The position numbers were made by a program, and so were the translations under genes. This document shows positions 6,594-14,671 of a stretch of 58,970 nt of DNA, piece after piece. This stretch comes from Bog-473 sp035552395 (GTDB lineage Bacteria; Actinomycetota; Acidimicrobiia; Acidimicrobiales; RAAP-2). Below the pieces are notes generated by a model. It was not told the origin of the DNA. It was given only the letters and a program-made list of their open reading frames with translations, and made no database searches. Position 1 is the stretch's first letter. Every line of letters begins with the position of its first letter. Location of the stretch: NCBI GenBank assembly GCA_035552395.1, contig DASZLL010000110.1, positions 1-58,970 of the forward strand, given 5' to 3'.

Positions 6594-8978
6594 GTGACAT
6601 CGACCTTCCTGTCGGGGTTCCGTTCGTTTTTTCGTTTCCGGCGCAGTCCCGGGCCGAACTCCGTCTTTCCGCCCATGACCCAGACCCAGCCCAAATCTCA
6701 ACCCCAGGCGCCGACGCCGCCTGACACCGGCGCTGCGGAGGTCAATGCCGGCAGCGAGGCCCAGGCCGAGGGCGAGCCGCCAGCAATTCCCGCCGCCCGT
6801 CCCACTCCGCCCTCGTACCAGCAGATCGAGGCCTTCGGCTACCAGCGCTTCACGAACCGGGAGCAGTCCAGGCTCGACTTCGGCGCCCGTCTCTTGGACC
6901 TGGCCGAGGACGACGGCCTGGCGCTCATGGAGCGGGCCAAGTTCCTCGCCATCTTCTCCGAGCTGCTCGACGAGTTCTACCAAATCCGGGTCGCCGCCCT
7001 CGAGGACCAGGTCGCCGCCGGGGTGCGTACCCGCTCCGTCGACGGCCTCAGACCCGGCGAGCAGCTGACCATGATCCGGAGCCGGGTCAAGGAGCTCCTC
7101 GCGCGCGAGGACCACATCTTCTTGGACCTGATCGTCCCCGCCCTCGCCACCGCAGGCATCCGCCTTTCCGACTGGTCCTCCCTCGATGACGACGACCGTG
7201 ATCACCTCGTCGAGGTCTTCAACCGCGAGATCTACCCCGTCCTCACCCCCCTCGCCGTCGACCCGGGGCACCCGTTCCCCTACATCTCGAACCTCTCGCT
7301 CAACCTGGTCGTCGAGGTGCAGGACCCGAGCTCCCACGAGCGCCGCATCGCCAGGGTCAAGGTCCCGCCCGCGCTGCCCCGCTTCGTCGTCATGCCCGAC
7401 GGCGAGCGCTTCGTGCCGCTCGAGCAGGTCATCGCCGCCCACCTGGACTCCTTGTTCCCCGGCATGACGATCGGGAACCACTACGCCTTCCGGGTCACCC
7501 GCAACGCCGACCTGGCCCTCGAGGAGGACGAGGCCGACGACCTCCTCGTCGCCATCGAAATGGAGCTCAGGCGCCGCCGCTTCGGCAAGGCGCTGCGCCT
7601 CGAGGTCGAGGCCGCCATGGACGACGACGTCGTCGAGCTGCTGGCCAACGAGCTCGAGGTCGGCCGCGAGGGCGTCTTCCGGGTGGCGGCGCCGCTCGAC
7701 CTGAGCGGGCTGTGGGGCGTGTACGCGCTCGACCGCCCCGACCTACACGCCGAGACATGGACGCCGATGACGCCGCCGCGCCTCGCCAACGCGGCGCACG
7801 ACCCCAACGAGTTCTTCGCCATGCTGCGCGAGCGCGACGTGCTGGTCCATCACCCCTACGACTCGTTCGCCACCTCGGTCGAGGCGTTCGTCGCCCAGGC
7901 GGCGCACGACCCCGCGGTCCTCGGCATCAAGCAGACCCTCTACCGCACCGGCTTCGACAGCCCGATCGTCCAGGCGCTCATCCAGGCGGCCGAGAACGGC
8001 AAGCAAGTCGCCGCCATCGTCGAGCTCAAAGCCAGGTTCGACGAGGAGGCCAACATCGGCTGGGCCCGTGCTCTCGAAGAAGTGGGCGTCCACGTCGTCT
8101 ACGGCATCGTCGGCCTCAAGACGCATTCGAAGACGGCGCTCGTGCTGCGCCGCGAGGACGACGGCGTGCGCCCGTACTGCCACGTGGGCACGGGCAACTA
8201 CAACTCGAAGACGGCACGCATCTACGAGGACCTCGGGCTGCTCACGTCGGACCCCGTCATCGGCGCCGACGTGGGGGCGCTGTTCAACTACCTGACCGGC
8301 TTCTCCAAGCACGCCGACTACCGCGAGATCCTCGTGTCGCCCGTCACCGTCCGCAAGCGCATCATGGCGATGATCGAGGAGCAGGCCGACGCGGGCGCCG
8401 GCGGCCGCATCGTGATGAAGGTCAACGGCCTCACCGACGCAGCCATGATCGACGCCCTCTACCGCGCCTCGGGCGCCGGCGTGCAGATCGACCTCGCCGT
8501 GCGCGGCCTGTGCCGCCTGCGCCCCGGCATCCCCGAGCTCTCCGAGAACATCCGCGTCCGTTCCATCGTCGGCAGCTTCCTCGAGCATTCGAGGATCTAC
8601 CGCTTCGGTGGTGCCCCCGCTGACCCGGCGGCCGGACCCGGTCTGCCCTTGAAGATCTTCATCGGCTCCGCGGATCTCATGGGCCGCAACCTCGACCGCC
8701 GCATCGAGGTGGTCGTACCCGTGCACGACCCCGAGCTCCAGGGCCGCCTCTTCGAGATCCTCGACCTGGTCTTCGTCGACGACACCAACGCCTGGGAGCT
8801 GGGCTCGGACCGGCGCTGGCGTCGGGTGCCCAACACGCACGGCATCAGCTCGCAGGAGCGCCTGAAGGAGCTGGCCCGCATACGCTCCCGGCGTCAGCGG
8901 GACAGCGAGCTGCGGGTCGGCGAGGGCGACGAGGCCCGCCCGCCCGTGCCGACGCCGACGGCGACGTCGACGGCCTGA
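6594..8978 (+). CDS. ppk1: Polyphosphate kinase PPK1
   Basis: Reversible synthesis of inorganic polyphosphate from ATP. The product is 794 residues from GTG 6594 or 767 from ATG 6675; the first 65 residues are disordered and the enzyme proper begins at YQRFTNREQSRLDFGARLLDLA. The four PPK1 domains follow in order. Landmarks are LVHHPYDSF, KQTLYRTGFDSPIVQALI, ELKARFDEEANI, the phospho-acceptor histidine in GLKTHSK (codon 8124-8126), HVGTGNYNSKTARIYEDLG and SADLMGRNLDRRIEV. The catalytic core looks complete. It diverges from the SEDS gene and is followed after 3 nt by an unrelated small gene. Confidence 0.96.
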   Translation: MTSTFLSGFRSFFRFRRSPGPNSVFPPMTQTQPKSQPQAPTPPDTGAAEVNAGSEAQAEGEPPAIPAARPTPPSYQQIEAFGYQRFTNREQSRLDFGARLLDLAEDDGLALMERAKFLAIFSELLDEFYQIRVAALEDQVAAGVRTRSVDGLRPGEQLTMIRSRVKELLAREDHIFLDLIVPALATAGIRLSDWSSLDDDDRDHLVEVFNREIYPVLTPLAVDPGHPFPYISNLSLNLVVEVQDPSSHERRIARVKVPPALPRFVVMPDGERFVPLEQVIAAHLDSLFPGMTIGNHYAFRVTRNADLALEEDEADDLLVAIEMELRRRRFGKALRLEVEAAMDDDVVELLANELEVGREGVFRVAAPLDLSGLWGVYALDRPDLHAETWTPMTPPRLANAAHDPNEFFAMLRERDVLVHHPYDSFATSVEAFVAQAAHDPAVLGIKQTLYRTGFDSPIVQALIQAAENGKQVAAIVELKARFDEEANIGWARALEEVGVHVVYGIVGLKTHSKTALVLRREDDGVRPYCHVGTGNYNSKTARIYEDLGLLTSDPVIGADVGALFNYLTGFSKHADYREILVSPVTVRKRIMAMIEEQADAGAGGRIVMKVNGLTDAAMIDALYRASGAGVQIDLAVRGLCRLRPGIPELSENIRVRSIVGSFLEHSRIYRFGGAPADPAAGPGLPLKIFIGSADLMGRNLDRRIEVVVPVHDPELQGRLFEILDLVFVDDTNAWELGSDRRWRRVPNTHGISSQERLKELARIRSRRQRDSELRVGEGDEARPPVPTPTATSTA

Positions 8979-8981
8979 CGC

Positions 8982-9512
8982 ATGGCCGGCGTCGATCAGC
9001 GCCTGCTCCCCGACTACCGCGTGGCGTGCGCCGCCTTCACCGACGCCATCAGTGCCACCCGCGGCCATTTGGACGCACCGACTCCGGCCCCGGAGGGCGA
9101 CGTGCAGAGCGTGCTCGACCACGTCTTCGGCGTCCACGACTCCCTGTTCCTCGCGCCGCTCGGTGTGCAACCCGATCGCCCCGACGACGATGACCCCGAG
9201 GCTCGATGGGCCGCGACCGTCGCCGCGTTGTTCCCGGCGTTGGAGCAGCCCGGCGCGCTCGAGAAGCGGGTGTTGCTGATCGGGATCGTCACCACCGACG
9301 TGCTGATCCACTCCTGGGACCTGTCTCGTGCGGTCGGCGCCGCCGTGGCGCTCGATCCCGAGCTCTGTCAGAGCGGCTACGACCGTGCGCTGGCGAACCG
9401 GTCGTTGCTCGAGGAGACCGGCGCACTGGGGGCGACCATCGCCGTGCCCGATGACGCGCCCGTGCAGGATCGGCTGCTCGGCTTGTTCGGCCGTAACCCG
9501 GATTGGTGCTAG
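8982..9512 (+). CDS. TIGR03086-type (DinB/maleylpyruvate isomerase-like fold) protein
   Basis: A 176-residue protein of the four-helix-bundle group related to mycothiol-dependent maleylpyruvate isomerases. The characteristic pieces are QSVLDHVFGVHDSLF (a histidine in the first helix that binds metal in the family) and TTDVLIHSWDLSRAVG (a second metal-site histidine), then a C-terminal helix ending in FGRNPDW. The substrate is unknown. Presence with mshD (26742-27668) fits a mycothiol-using organism, but thiol dependence is inference. It starts 3 nt after ppk1 and is likely co-transcribed with it. Confidence 0.72.
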   Translation: MAGVDQRLLPDYRVACAAFTDAISATRGHLDAPTPAPEGDVQSVLDHVFGVHDSLFLAPLGVQPDRPDDDDPEARWAATVAALFPALEQPGALEKRVLLIGIVTTDVLIHSWDLSRAVGAAVALDPELCQSGYDRALANRSLLEETGALGATIAVPDDAPVQDRLLGLFGRNPDWC

Positions 9513-9558
9513 CTGGTGTCCTGAACTGCAAATGTGTCGTTCCGGTGGCGAGCGCCGG

Positions 9559-9564
9559 TACGAT
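9559..9564 (+). promoter_or_regulatory. -10 element TACGAT, leaderless promoter of the GT87 gene
   Basis: TACGAT ends 8 nt before ATG 9573. This supports 9573 rather than an upstream in-frame ATG at 9534 as the true start. Confidence 0.5.
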
Positions 9565-9572
9565 CGCGCGTC

Positions 9573-10802
9573 ATGGCGAGCGATTTGGCTCTGCGCATGC
9601 GCGGGATTGCAGCAGGTCGTAGCTGGGGCTGGCCGGCACTATCGGGCGCCGCGGCTGTCGTCGGCGTCACCATCCTCGCCCTCGCGCACCAGCAGATCGA
9701 CCTCACCACCTACCTCTTGGGCGGGAAGCACGCGTCGACGAACGACTTGTTCAGCGTCCTGCTGGCCAAGGACGGGCTCGGCTTCACCTACCCGCCGTTC
9801 TCGGCGCTCCTCTTTGCACCGGTGTCCCACGCGCCGTTGGGCGTGACCGAGGTGGCGTTCTCGCTCGTCAACCTGGCGTCGCTGTTCGCGCTCGTCGCGG
9901 TGTGCCTGCGTGCGGTGTGCGCCCAGATGGATCGCCGCACCATCGTGTGGTGGGCGCTGGTGCTGTTGGTCCCCGTCGTGATGCTCGACCCAGTACGCCA
10001 GACGTTCCTGCTCGGTCAGGTCAACATCATCCTGGCGCTGATGGTGGTCGCCGACATGACGCTCGACCTGCCGGTGCCGCGCGGGATCCTCGTCGGGCTG
10101 GCCGCGGCGATCAAGGTCACCCCGATCATCCTGATCCCGTACCTGCTGCTCACCCGGCAGGGCCGGTCCGCCCTGCGTGCGTTGGCCACCTTCTGCGCCG
10201 CCGCCCTGTTGGCGGGCGCCGTCAACTTCTCGACGACATGGGCCTACTGGACCCACTACATCCACGACCCGCAACGGGCCGGCATGCTCTCGTGGATCGG
10301 CAACCAGGGCGTGGTGGGCGCGCTGGAGCGGATGATCGGCCACACCGTGAGCACGCCCACGACCTTCGTGATCGTGCTGAGCGTGGCCGCCATCGGGCTC
10401 GTCGTGGCGGCCGCCGCCTACCGCCGCTCCTCGCCGATCCTCGGACTCCTCGTCGTGGAGGCGGCCGAGTCGCTGGCCAGCCCGGTGTCATGGTCGCACC
10501 ACTTCATCTGGGTGGTGCTGCTCGTGGCCTGGCTGGCGCTGGCGCCCGACCGGCCCCGCTATGGCGAATGGCTCGCGCTGGGCGTGGCCGTGCTGTTCTG
10601 GGCCGCCCCGCCCTGGTGGGCGCCGCACGGGCCGGGGATCATCTTCGCCGGCCGGGGCTGGCTCATCCCGCTTTCGGATTCCTATGTGCTGCTGTTCATC
10701 GGCCTCGTCGTCGGGGCCGGGATCCGGGTGTTCCGGGCGCCGATCGAGCGGCCGGTGTTCCGCCGGCGCCGCAGTGTGGCGCCCTCCGGCATCGGCACCT
10801 GA
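9573..10802 (+). CDS. GT87-family (DUF2029) polyprenol-phosphate-mannose mannosyltransferase-like protein
   Basis: A 409-residue multi-spanning membrane glycosyltransferase of the GT-C fold. It has about ten hydrophobic segments, the early FTYPPFSALLFAPV motif typical of GT87, LLGQVNIILALMVVADM and GLAAAIKVTPIILIPYLLL, and a late SPVSWSHHFIWVV loop. Characterised members are alpha-1,2- or alpha-1,6-mannosyltransferases that use polyprenol-phosphate mannose to extend lipomannan-type glycolipids. A polyprenol-phosphate mannose synthase is encoded at 20179-21039, so a donor is available in this cell. Acceptor and linkage cannot be predicted. Confidence 0.85.
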   Translation: MASDLALRMRGIAAGRSWGWPALSGAAAVVGVTILALAHQQIDLTTYLLGGKHASTNDLFSVLLAKDGLGFTYPPFSALLFAPVSHAPLGVTEVAFSLVNLASLFALVAVCLRAVCAQMDRRTIVWWALVLLVPVVMLDPVRQTFLLGQVNIILALMVVADMTLDLPVPRGILVGLAAAIKVTPIILIPYLLLTRQGRSALRALATFCAAALLAGAVNFSTTWAYWTHYIHDPQRAGMLSWIGNQGVVGALERMIGHTVSTPTTFVIVLSVAAIGLVVAAAAYRRSSPILGLLVVEAAESLASPVSWSHHFIWVVLLVAWLALAPDRPRYGEWLALGVAVLFWAAPPWWAPHGPGIIFAGRGWLIPLSDSYVLLFIGLVVGAGIRVFRAPIERPVFRRRRSVAPSGIGT

Positions 10803-10810
10803 ACCTGAGC

Positions 10811-11602
10811 CTACGGAGCGGGCTCTCCGGCCAGGATGACCATCTGCGCCTCGCGGTCGAGCCGGCTCGCCCGCCCGTTCTTTGACCGCACGACGCGCCA
10901 GCCGGTGACGACGAACAATTTCTCCGGGTCGCCCGGCTGGAATTCGTTGCGTCTCGGTTCGCCGATGGCGCGAAACATGACGCCGCGGGTGCGGCGCCAG
11001 GCGAGGAGCAGGTCGCGCGGTGCGGGCGCCGCCAGGAACGTCGCCACCAGGACCGATCCGCCCGGCGCCCGCGCCCCGAGAGTGCGGAACAGGGCGGCGG
11101 ACGCCTCGAGCGTGAGATAGGGCAGCAGCCCCTCGCACACGAACAGCGACGGCGCGGTGGCGTCGTGGCCGGCCGCCTCCAGCGCCGCGTCGAGGTCGCC
11201 GTCCATGAGGTCGATGGGGACGTAGGCGACGGACGCCGGCGCGAGCCCGAGGGCGTCGAGGCGGCGGCGCTTGTCCGCTTGCGTGCTGGGGAAGTCGACC
11301 TCGAACCATTGGGTCGGCCCGCCACCGAAGCGCAGGGCGCGGCCGTCGTAGCCGGCGCCGACGATCACGATCTGCTCGACGCCGCGCCCGATGGCGCCCG
11401 TGACCTCGGCGTCGATGAAGGCGGTGCGGTGCGCGATGCCGGCGGGGCGGGCGAGCGACAGCACGAAGGCGCCGCTCACGTCGCGGTCGAGGGCGCGCTC
11501 GCCGTCGACGTCGCCGCCGGGGGTCGACGGCCGCGTGCGCGCCAGCGGCAAGCGGCGCGCCGCCACCCAGCGGGCGGTGAGGGATGGACGATTGGCGCGC
11601 AC
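10811..11602 (-). CDS. SAM-dependent methyltransferase, TIGR00027/PPM (leucine carboxyl methyltransferase-like) family
   Basis: A class I methyltransferase of about 263 residues. The family is abundant in actinobacteria and is marked here by ARPAGIAHRTAFIDAEV, the SAM-binding VIVGAGYDGRALRF, WFEVDFPSTQADKRRRL and LFVCEGLLPYLT. Substrates of the family are mostly unknown. The GTG at 11602 is chosen as start because the upstream minus-strand gene ends at 11616; the frame itself is open to 11746. The gap of 13 nt suggests co-transcription with the YbhN-like gene. Confidence 0.82.
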   Translation of the reverse strand: MRANRPSLTARWVAARRLPLARTRPSTPGGDVDGERALDRDVSGAFVLSLARPAGIAHRTAFIDAEVTGAIGRGVEQIVIVGAGYDGRALRFGGGPTQWFEVDFPSTQADKRRRLDALGLAPASVAYVPIDLMDGDLDAALEAAGHDATAPSLFVCEGLLPYLTLEASAALFRTLGARAPGGSVLVATFLAAPAPRDLLLAWRRTRGVMFRAIGEPRRNEFQPGDPEKLFVVTGWRVVRSKNGRASRLDREAQMVILAGEPAP

Positions 11603-11615
11603 GGTCGTCAGCGGC

Positions 11616-12764
11616 TCAGGAGGTGACCGGCTTCGCCCCTGTTGCCTTGGCTCTCGACCGGGCGCCCGCGCGCAGTTTTGCTTTGCCGAAGCGCAAGGAC
11701 AGGTACGAGACGCCGCCGAAGGGGATCGGCAGCCAGAAGTTGACAAGCCGCCAGCTCAGGACGCCGGCGGCGGCGACGCCGCTCGGCACCCCGAAGCCCT
11801 TCAGCACGGCAATGATCGTCAGTTCGATCACACCGAGCCCGCTCGGGGTCACCGGGATGACGGCGATGATGTTGGCCAGGCCGTAGCCCACTAGCACGTC
11901 GATGGGCGAGACGTGAGCGCCGAAGGCGACGAGGAACACATAGAGCGAGGTCGCATCGAGGATCCAGTTCGCCGCGGCCCAGATGCCGGCCCTGGTCAAG
12001 AGCTCCGAGCTGGTGAAGAGGATCTTCATGCGGTCGGCCACCTTCTGGACCAGCGAGGTGACGGTCTCGGCCCGGACGAAGGGCAGGCGCTGTCCGACCT
12101 TCATGACGAAGGCGGACGCCTGCGGCTCGTCCCGGGTGAACAGGAAGACCAAGCCGGCGAAGATCCCGAGCAGGAGCACGCCCAAGATGGCGCCGAAGCC
12201 GTAGGCGGGGTTGTAGCCCTGGAGCGGGATGGAGATCAGCAGCGCCAGCCAGAAGATGAGGTTGAGCACGACCGCGGAGCCGATGCCCTGCGCGGCCAGG
12301 CCGAAGGCGGCGGTGCTACCCGGCACGTTGGACTCCGTGAGCAAGCGGTAACTGGCCGCGGTCCCCGGCACCGTGCCGCCGGGAAGGGTGTGGCTGATGG
12401 CGAGGGCCCACATGTTGATGCGGAAGAGGCGAAAGCGTGAGGGCGCGCCCGGTGAGAGCACGGTGTGGGTCACCTCGGCGTAGGCGAACAACGCGCCGAG
12501 CTCGAGCAGCACTCCGAGGACGAGCCACCAGAAGTTCAAGTGGCGCAGCTGATGCAACTCCTTGCGGGCGCTGGAGAGCTCGGGGAGCAGGATGTACTCG
12601 AGCAGGAAGAAGAGCACGAGGATCGTCAGCGTGATCTTCACGTTGCGTGGCATCCATCGACGCTTCGGCTTCGGTTCTGCCTCGGACGCGGCGGATGTCT
12701 GGGAAGAAGCTGAGGTTGGTTGCGCCCCGTGTTCCGCCGGCTCCGCCTGCTCCATCCGATTCAT
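11616..12764 (-). CDS. YbhN / LPG-synthase transmembrane-region family protein
   Basis: A 382-residue integral membrane protein with a charged, Ser/Ala-rich cytoplasmic N-terminus (about 40 residues) followed by about seven or eight hydrophobic segments. The family landmarks are SHTLPGGTVPGTAASYRLL near residue 130, the QGIGSAVVLNL helix, GYGLANIIAVIPVTPSGLGVIE near 310, and SWRLVNFWLPIPFGGVSYLSLR near the end. This is the flippase-like part of lysyl-phosphatidylglycerol synthase without the catalytic domain. Such proteins are proposed to move lipids or lipid-linked sugars. It is transcribed divergently from the permease at 12827. Confidence 0.85.
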   Translation of the reverse strand: MNRMEQAEPAEHGAQPTSASSQTSAASEAEPKPKRRWMPRNVKITLTILVLFFLLEYILLPELSSARKELHQLRHLNFWWLVLGVLLELGALFAYAEVTHTVLSPGAPSRFRLFRINMWALAISHTLPGGTVPGTAASYRLLTESNVPGSTAAFGLAAQGIGSAVVLNLIFWLALLISIPLQGYNPAYGFGAILGVLLLGIFAGLVFLFTRDEPQASAFVMKVGQRLPFVRAETVTSLVQKVADRMKILFTSSELLTRAGIWAAANWILDATSLYVFLVAFGAHVSPIDVLVGYGLANIIAVIPVTPSGLGVIELTIIAVLKGFGVPSGVAAAGVLSWRLVNFWLPIPFGGVSYLSLRFGKAKLRAGARSRAKATGAKPVTS

Positions 12765-12826
12765 GCTTGCACGTCCGTCACCCGACCAACCGCCTTCTCG
12801 GGGGTCCCAGCTGCCAAGCTGTCCGC

Positions 12827-14008
12827 ATGGCCGCGGAGCACCACGACACGTGGCGGTCCCGGTTGACGGGGAGCGCGGACCGCCGCGGCGTCCCGCTCGC
12901 CACGATCGTCGTCACCACGGCGGTCGTGATCGGGCTCTTGGACCTGAACGCGGCCCTGATCGTCGGCATCTGGGTGCTCCGTACGATCGCGCTGTACATC
13001 GTCGTCGCGTTCTTCATCACGCTGCTGCTGACACCGGCGACGCGCTTCTTGAAGAAGCGGGGGATGTCGCACGGCGGGGCGACGACCCTCGTGTTCCTGC
13101 TCGGCGCACTCATCCTCATCGGTCTCGTCTACCTGTTCGCGTCACCGCTCGTGACTGCGGCCACCAACTTCGGCCACCAGATCCCCACCCTGATCAAGGA
13201 GGCCAAGCACGGGCACGGCTGGCTCGGCCGCCTGGTCTACCGCTTCCACCTGCAGAAGTACCTCTCCGAGAGCTCCTCGAAGATCACGTCGCAGATCACC
13301 AAGGTGCTCAAGCCGGCCACCGCCTTCTCCGTCGGTGCCGCCGCGGTCTCGACGCTCGTCGCCATCGTGACGATCGCCATCCTGACCTTCTTCACCATGC
13401 TCGAGGCCCCTCGCATGTGGGCCGGCGTGCTGAACTCGTTCCACAAGTCGACCAGCGACCGGCTGCGCCGGGTGGTCGACGAGACCATCCGCTCCATCAC
13501 CGGCTACATGCTCGGCAACTTCTTGACCTCGGTCATCGCCGGCATCGTGGTGGGGATCACGCTGGCCATCCTCGGAGTGCCGTTCGCGTTGCTGCTCGGC
13601 GTCTTCGTCGCGCTGGTGGACCTGCTGCCGCTCGTCGGCGGTCTCCTGGCGGGCGTGCCGGTGGTGATCATCGCGGCGATCCATTCGGTGACGGCCGGGA
13701 TCGTCATGCTCATCGTGTTCCTCGCCTACCAGCAGGTCGAGAACCACGTGCTCAACCCCGTGATCATGAGCAGGACGGTCCGGCTCAACCCCTTCTGGGT
13801 GCTCCTCGCGGTCCTGGTCGGGGCGACGCTGGGTGGCCGGGTGGCGGGGGGACTGGGCACGTTCGTCGGGGCGCTCGTGGGCATTCCGTTCGGCGGCGCC
13901 ATCCAGGTGGTCATCCGCGAGCTGCGCAAGGGGCCCGACGTCACGGAGACGCCGGAGGAGCTCATGGGGACGGGACCGCCGAGCATCGACGAGCCCGCCG
14001 ACATCTGA
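12827..14008 (+). CDS. AI-2E / PerM-family transporter
   Basis: A 393-residue membrane protein of the AI-2E exporter superfamily. It has two N-terminal helices, a helix pair around 85-115, a soluble amphipathic segment rich in Ser/Lys (about 120-175), then the conserved SITGYMLGNFLTSVIAG, GVPFALLLGVFVALVDLLPLVGG and YQQVENHVLNPVIMSRTVRLNPFWVLLAVLVG regions, with the usual GTFVGALVGIPFGG end. Substrates in the family range from signalling molecules to ions, so none is assigned. ATG 12827 is used; a weak CAAGCT box sits 6 nt upstream. The divergent neighbour is the YbhN-like gene. Confidence 0.87.
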   Translation: MAAEHHDTWRSRLTGSADRRGVPLATIVVTTAVVIGLLDLNAALIVGIWVLRTIALYIVVAFFITLLLTPATRFLKKRGMSHGGATTLVFLLGALILIGLVYLFASPLVTAATNFGHQIPTLIKEAKHGHGWLGRLVYRFHLQKYLSESSSKITSQITKVLKPATAFSVGAAAVSTLVAIVTIAILTFFTMLEAPRMWAGVLNSFHKSTSDRLRRVVDETIRSITGYMLGNFLTSVIAGIVVGITLAILGVPFALLLGVFVALVDLLPLVGGLLAGVPVVIIAAIHSVTAGIVMLIVFLAYQQVENHVLNPVIMSRTVRLNPFWVLLAVLVGATLGGRVAGGLGTFVGALVGIPFGGAIQVVIRELRKGPDVTETPEELMGTGPPSIDEPADI

Positions 14009-14152
14009 CGGATCTGCCGTTGCTCAGCATTCAGTTACACCAGGGTCCTGGAGCGCCGGCGGAGAGTGGCACCCCCAGATTCGATGCCTATTTGAGATCT
14101 GCCGGATGGTGCTCAGCGCGGCAGTGCCCGATCTTTCCAGCAGATCCACGCG
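14009..14152. other. Intergenic, no gene seen
   Basis: The 144 bp after the PerM-like gene contains only short, unconvincing frames. It probably includes the decayed 3' continuation of the TTC38-like fragment, but I cannot align it to anything. Confidence 0.3.
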
Positions 14153-14629
14153 TCATGAACAGCATTTCCATGTCGTGGGATGACAATTTGGGAGGCGTTC
14201 GTCGGCCACCTGTCTGGGCTGTCGGAGGTGAGCGGAGATCTGAGACGCGAGAGGGTCACAGCCCACATTGGCCAGGTGTTCCCGGAGTAGGTCAGCAGCT
14301 CGAAGGGCGTCGCCGGTGACCGCGGCACGGACAACTTCGATGTGGTGTCGTTCCCAATTCATCTGCCCGTGACCGGGGTGCTGACTCGTCGCTCCGTCAA
14401 TGGCGAAGAGATCGACGACGGCAAGCCCAAAGGCCGAATCGGCGGCCACAGCGAGCCGCAGCGCGGTGGCAGCAAGGCGACAGTCGACGGCCCGCTGCGC
14501 CTGCCGGTACCACGCTGCCGCCCGAGGGTTTGTCGTGACCGCGCGGCCGTGTTCCTCGACGGCCGGCACCTCACCCAGATGTATCGGGTATTCCGATCGC
14601 CGTCTTCGGGGGTGCTCCATTACGGCCAT
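14153..14629 (-). pseudogene. Fragment of a TTC38-like tetratricopeptide repeat protein
   Basis: This minus-strand frame of 158 codons reads as part of a TPR protein of the TTC38 type. It has RAVDCRLAATALRLAVAADSAFGLAVVDLFA, then the characteristic WERHHIEVVRAAVTGDALRAADLLREHL, where the family has a (R/W)ER(Q/H)H(V/I)E motif starting the next helix pair. Complete relatives are about 400-450 residues; here only the first third is present and the last 25 residues lose similarity. It lies just upstream of the GTG-side end of nothing and just downstream of the regulator's 3' end, suggesting a deletion at this junction. Identification is from recalled family pattern only. Confidence 0.5.
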
Positions 14630-14671
14630 CGTGTTCCGATGCTCTGAGGAGCCACTGAGGTGGCACTGACG

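Noticed and set aside
7743..9311. A 522-codon minus-strand frame across ppk1.
   Set aside because: Shadow of ppk1; no motif and Val/Asp/Glu/His-rich composition typical of mirrored coding frames.
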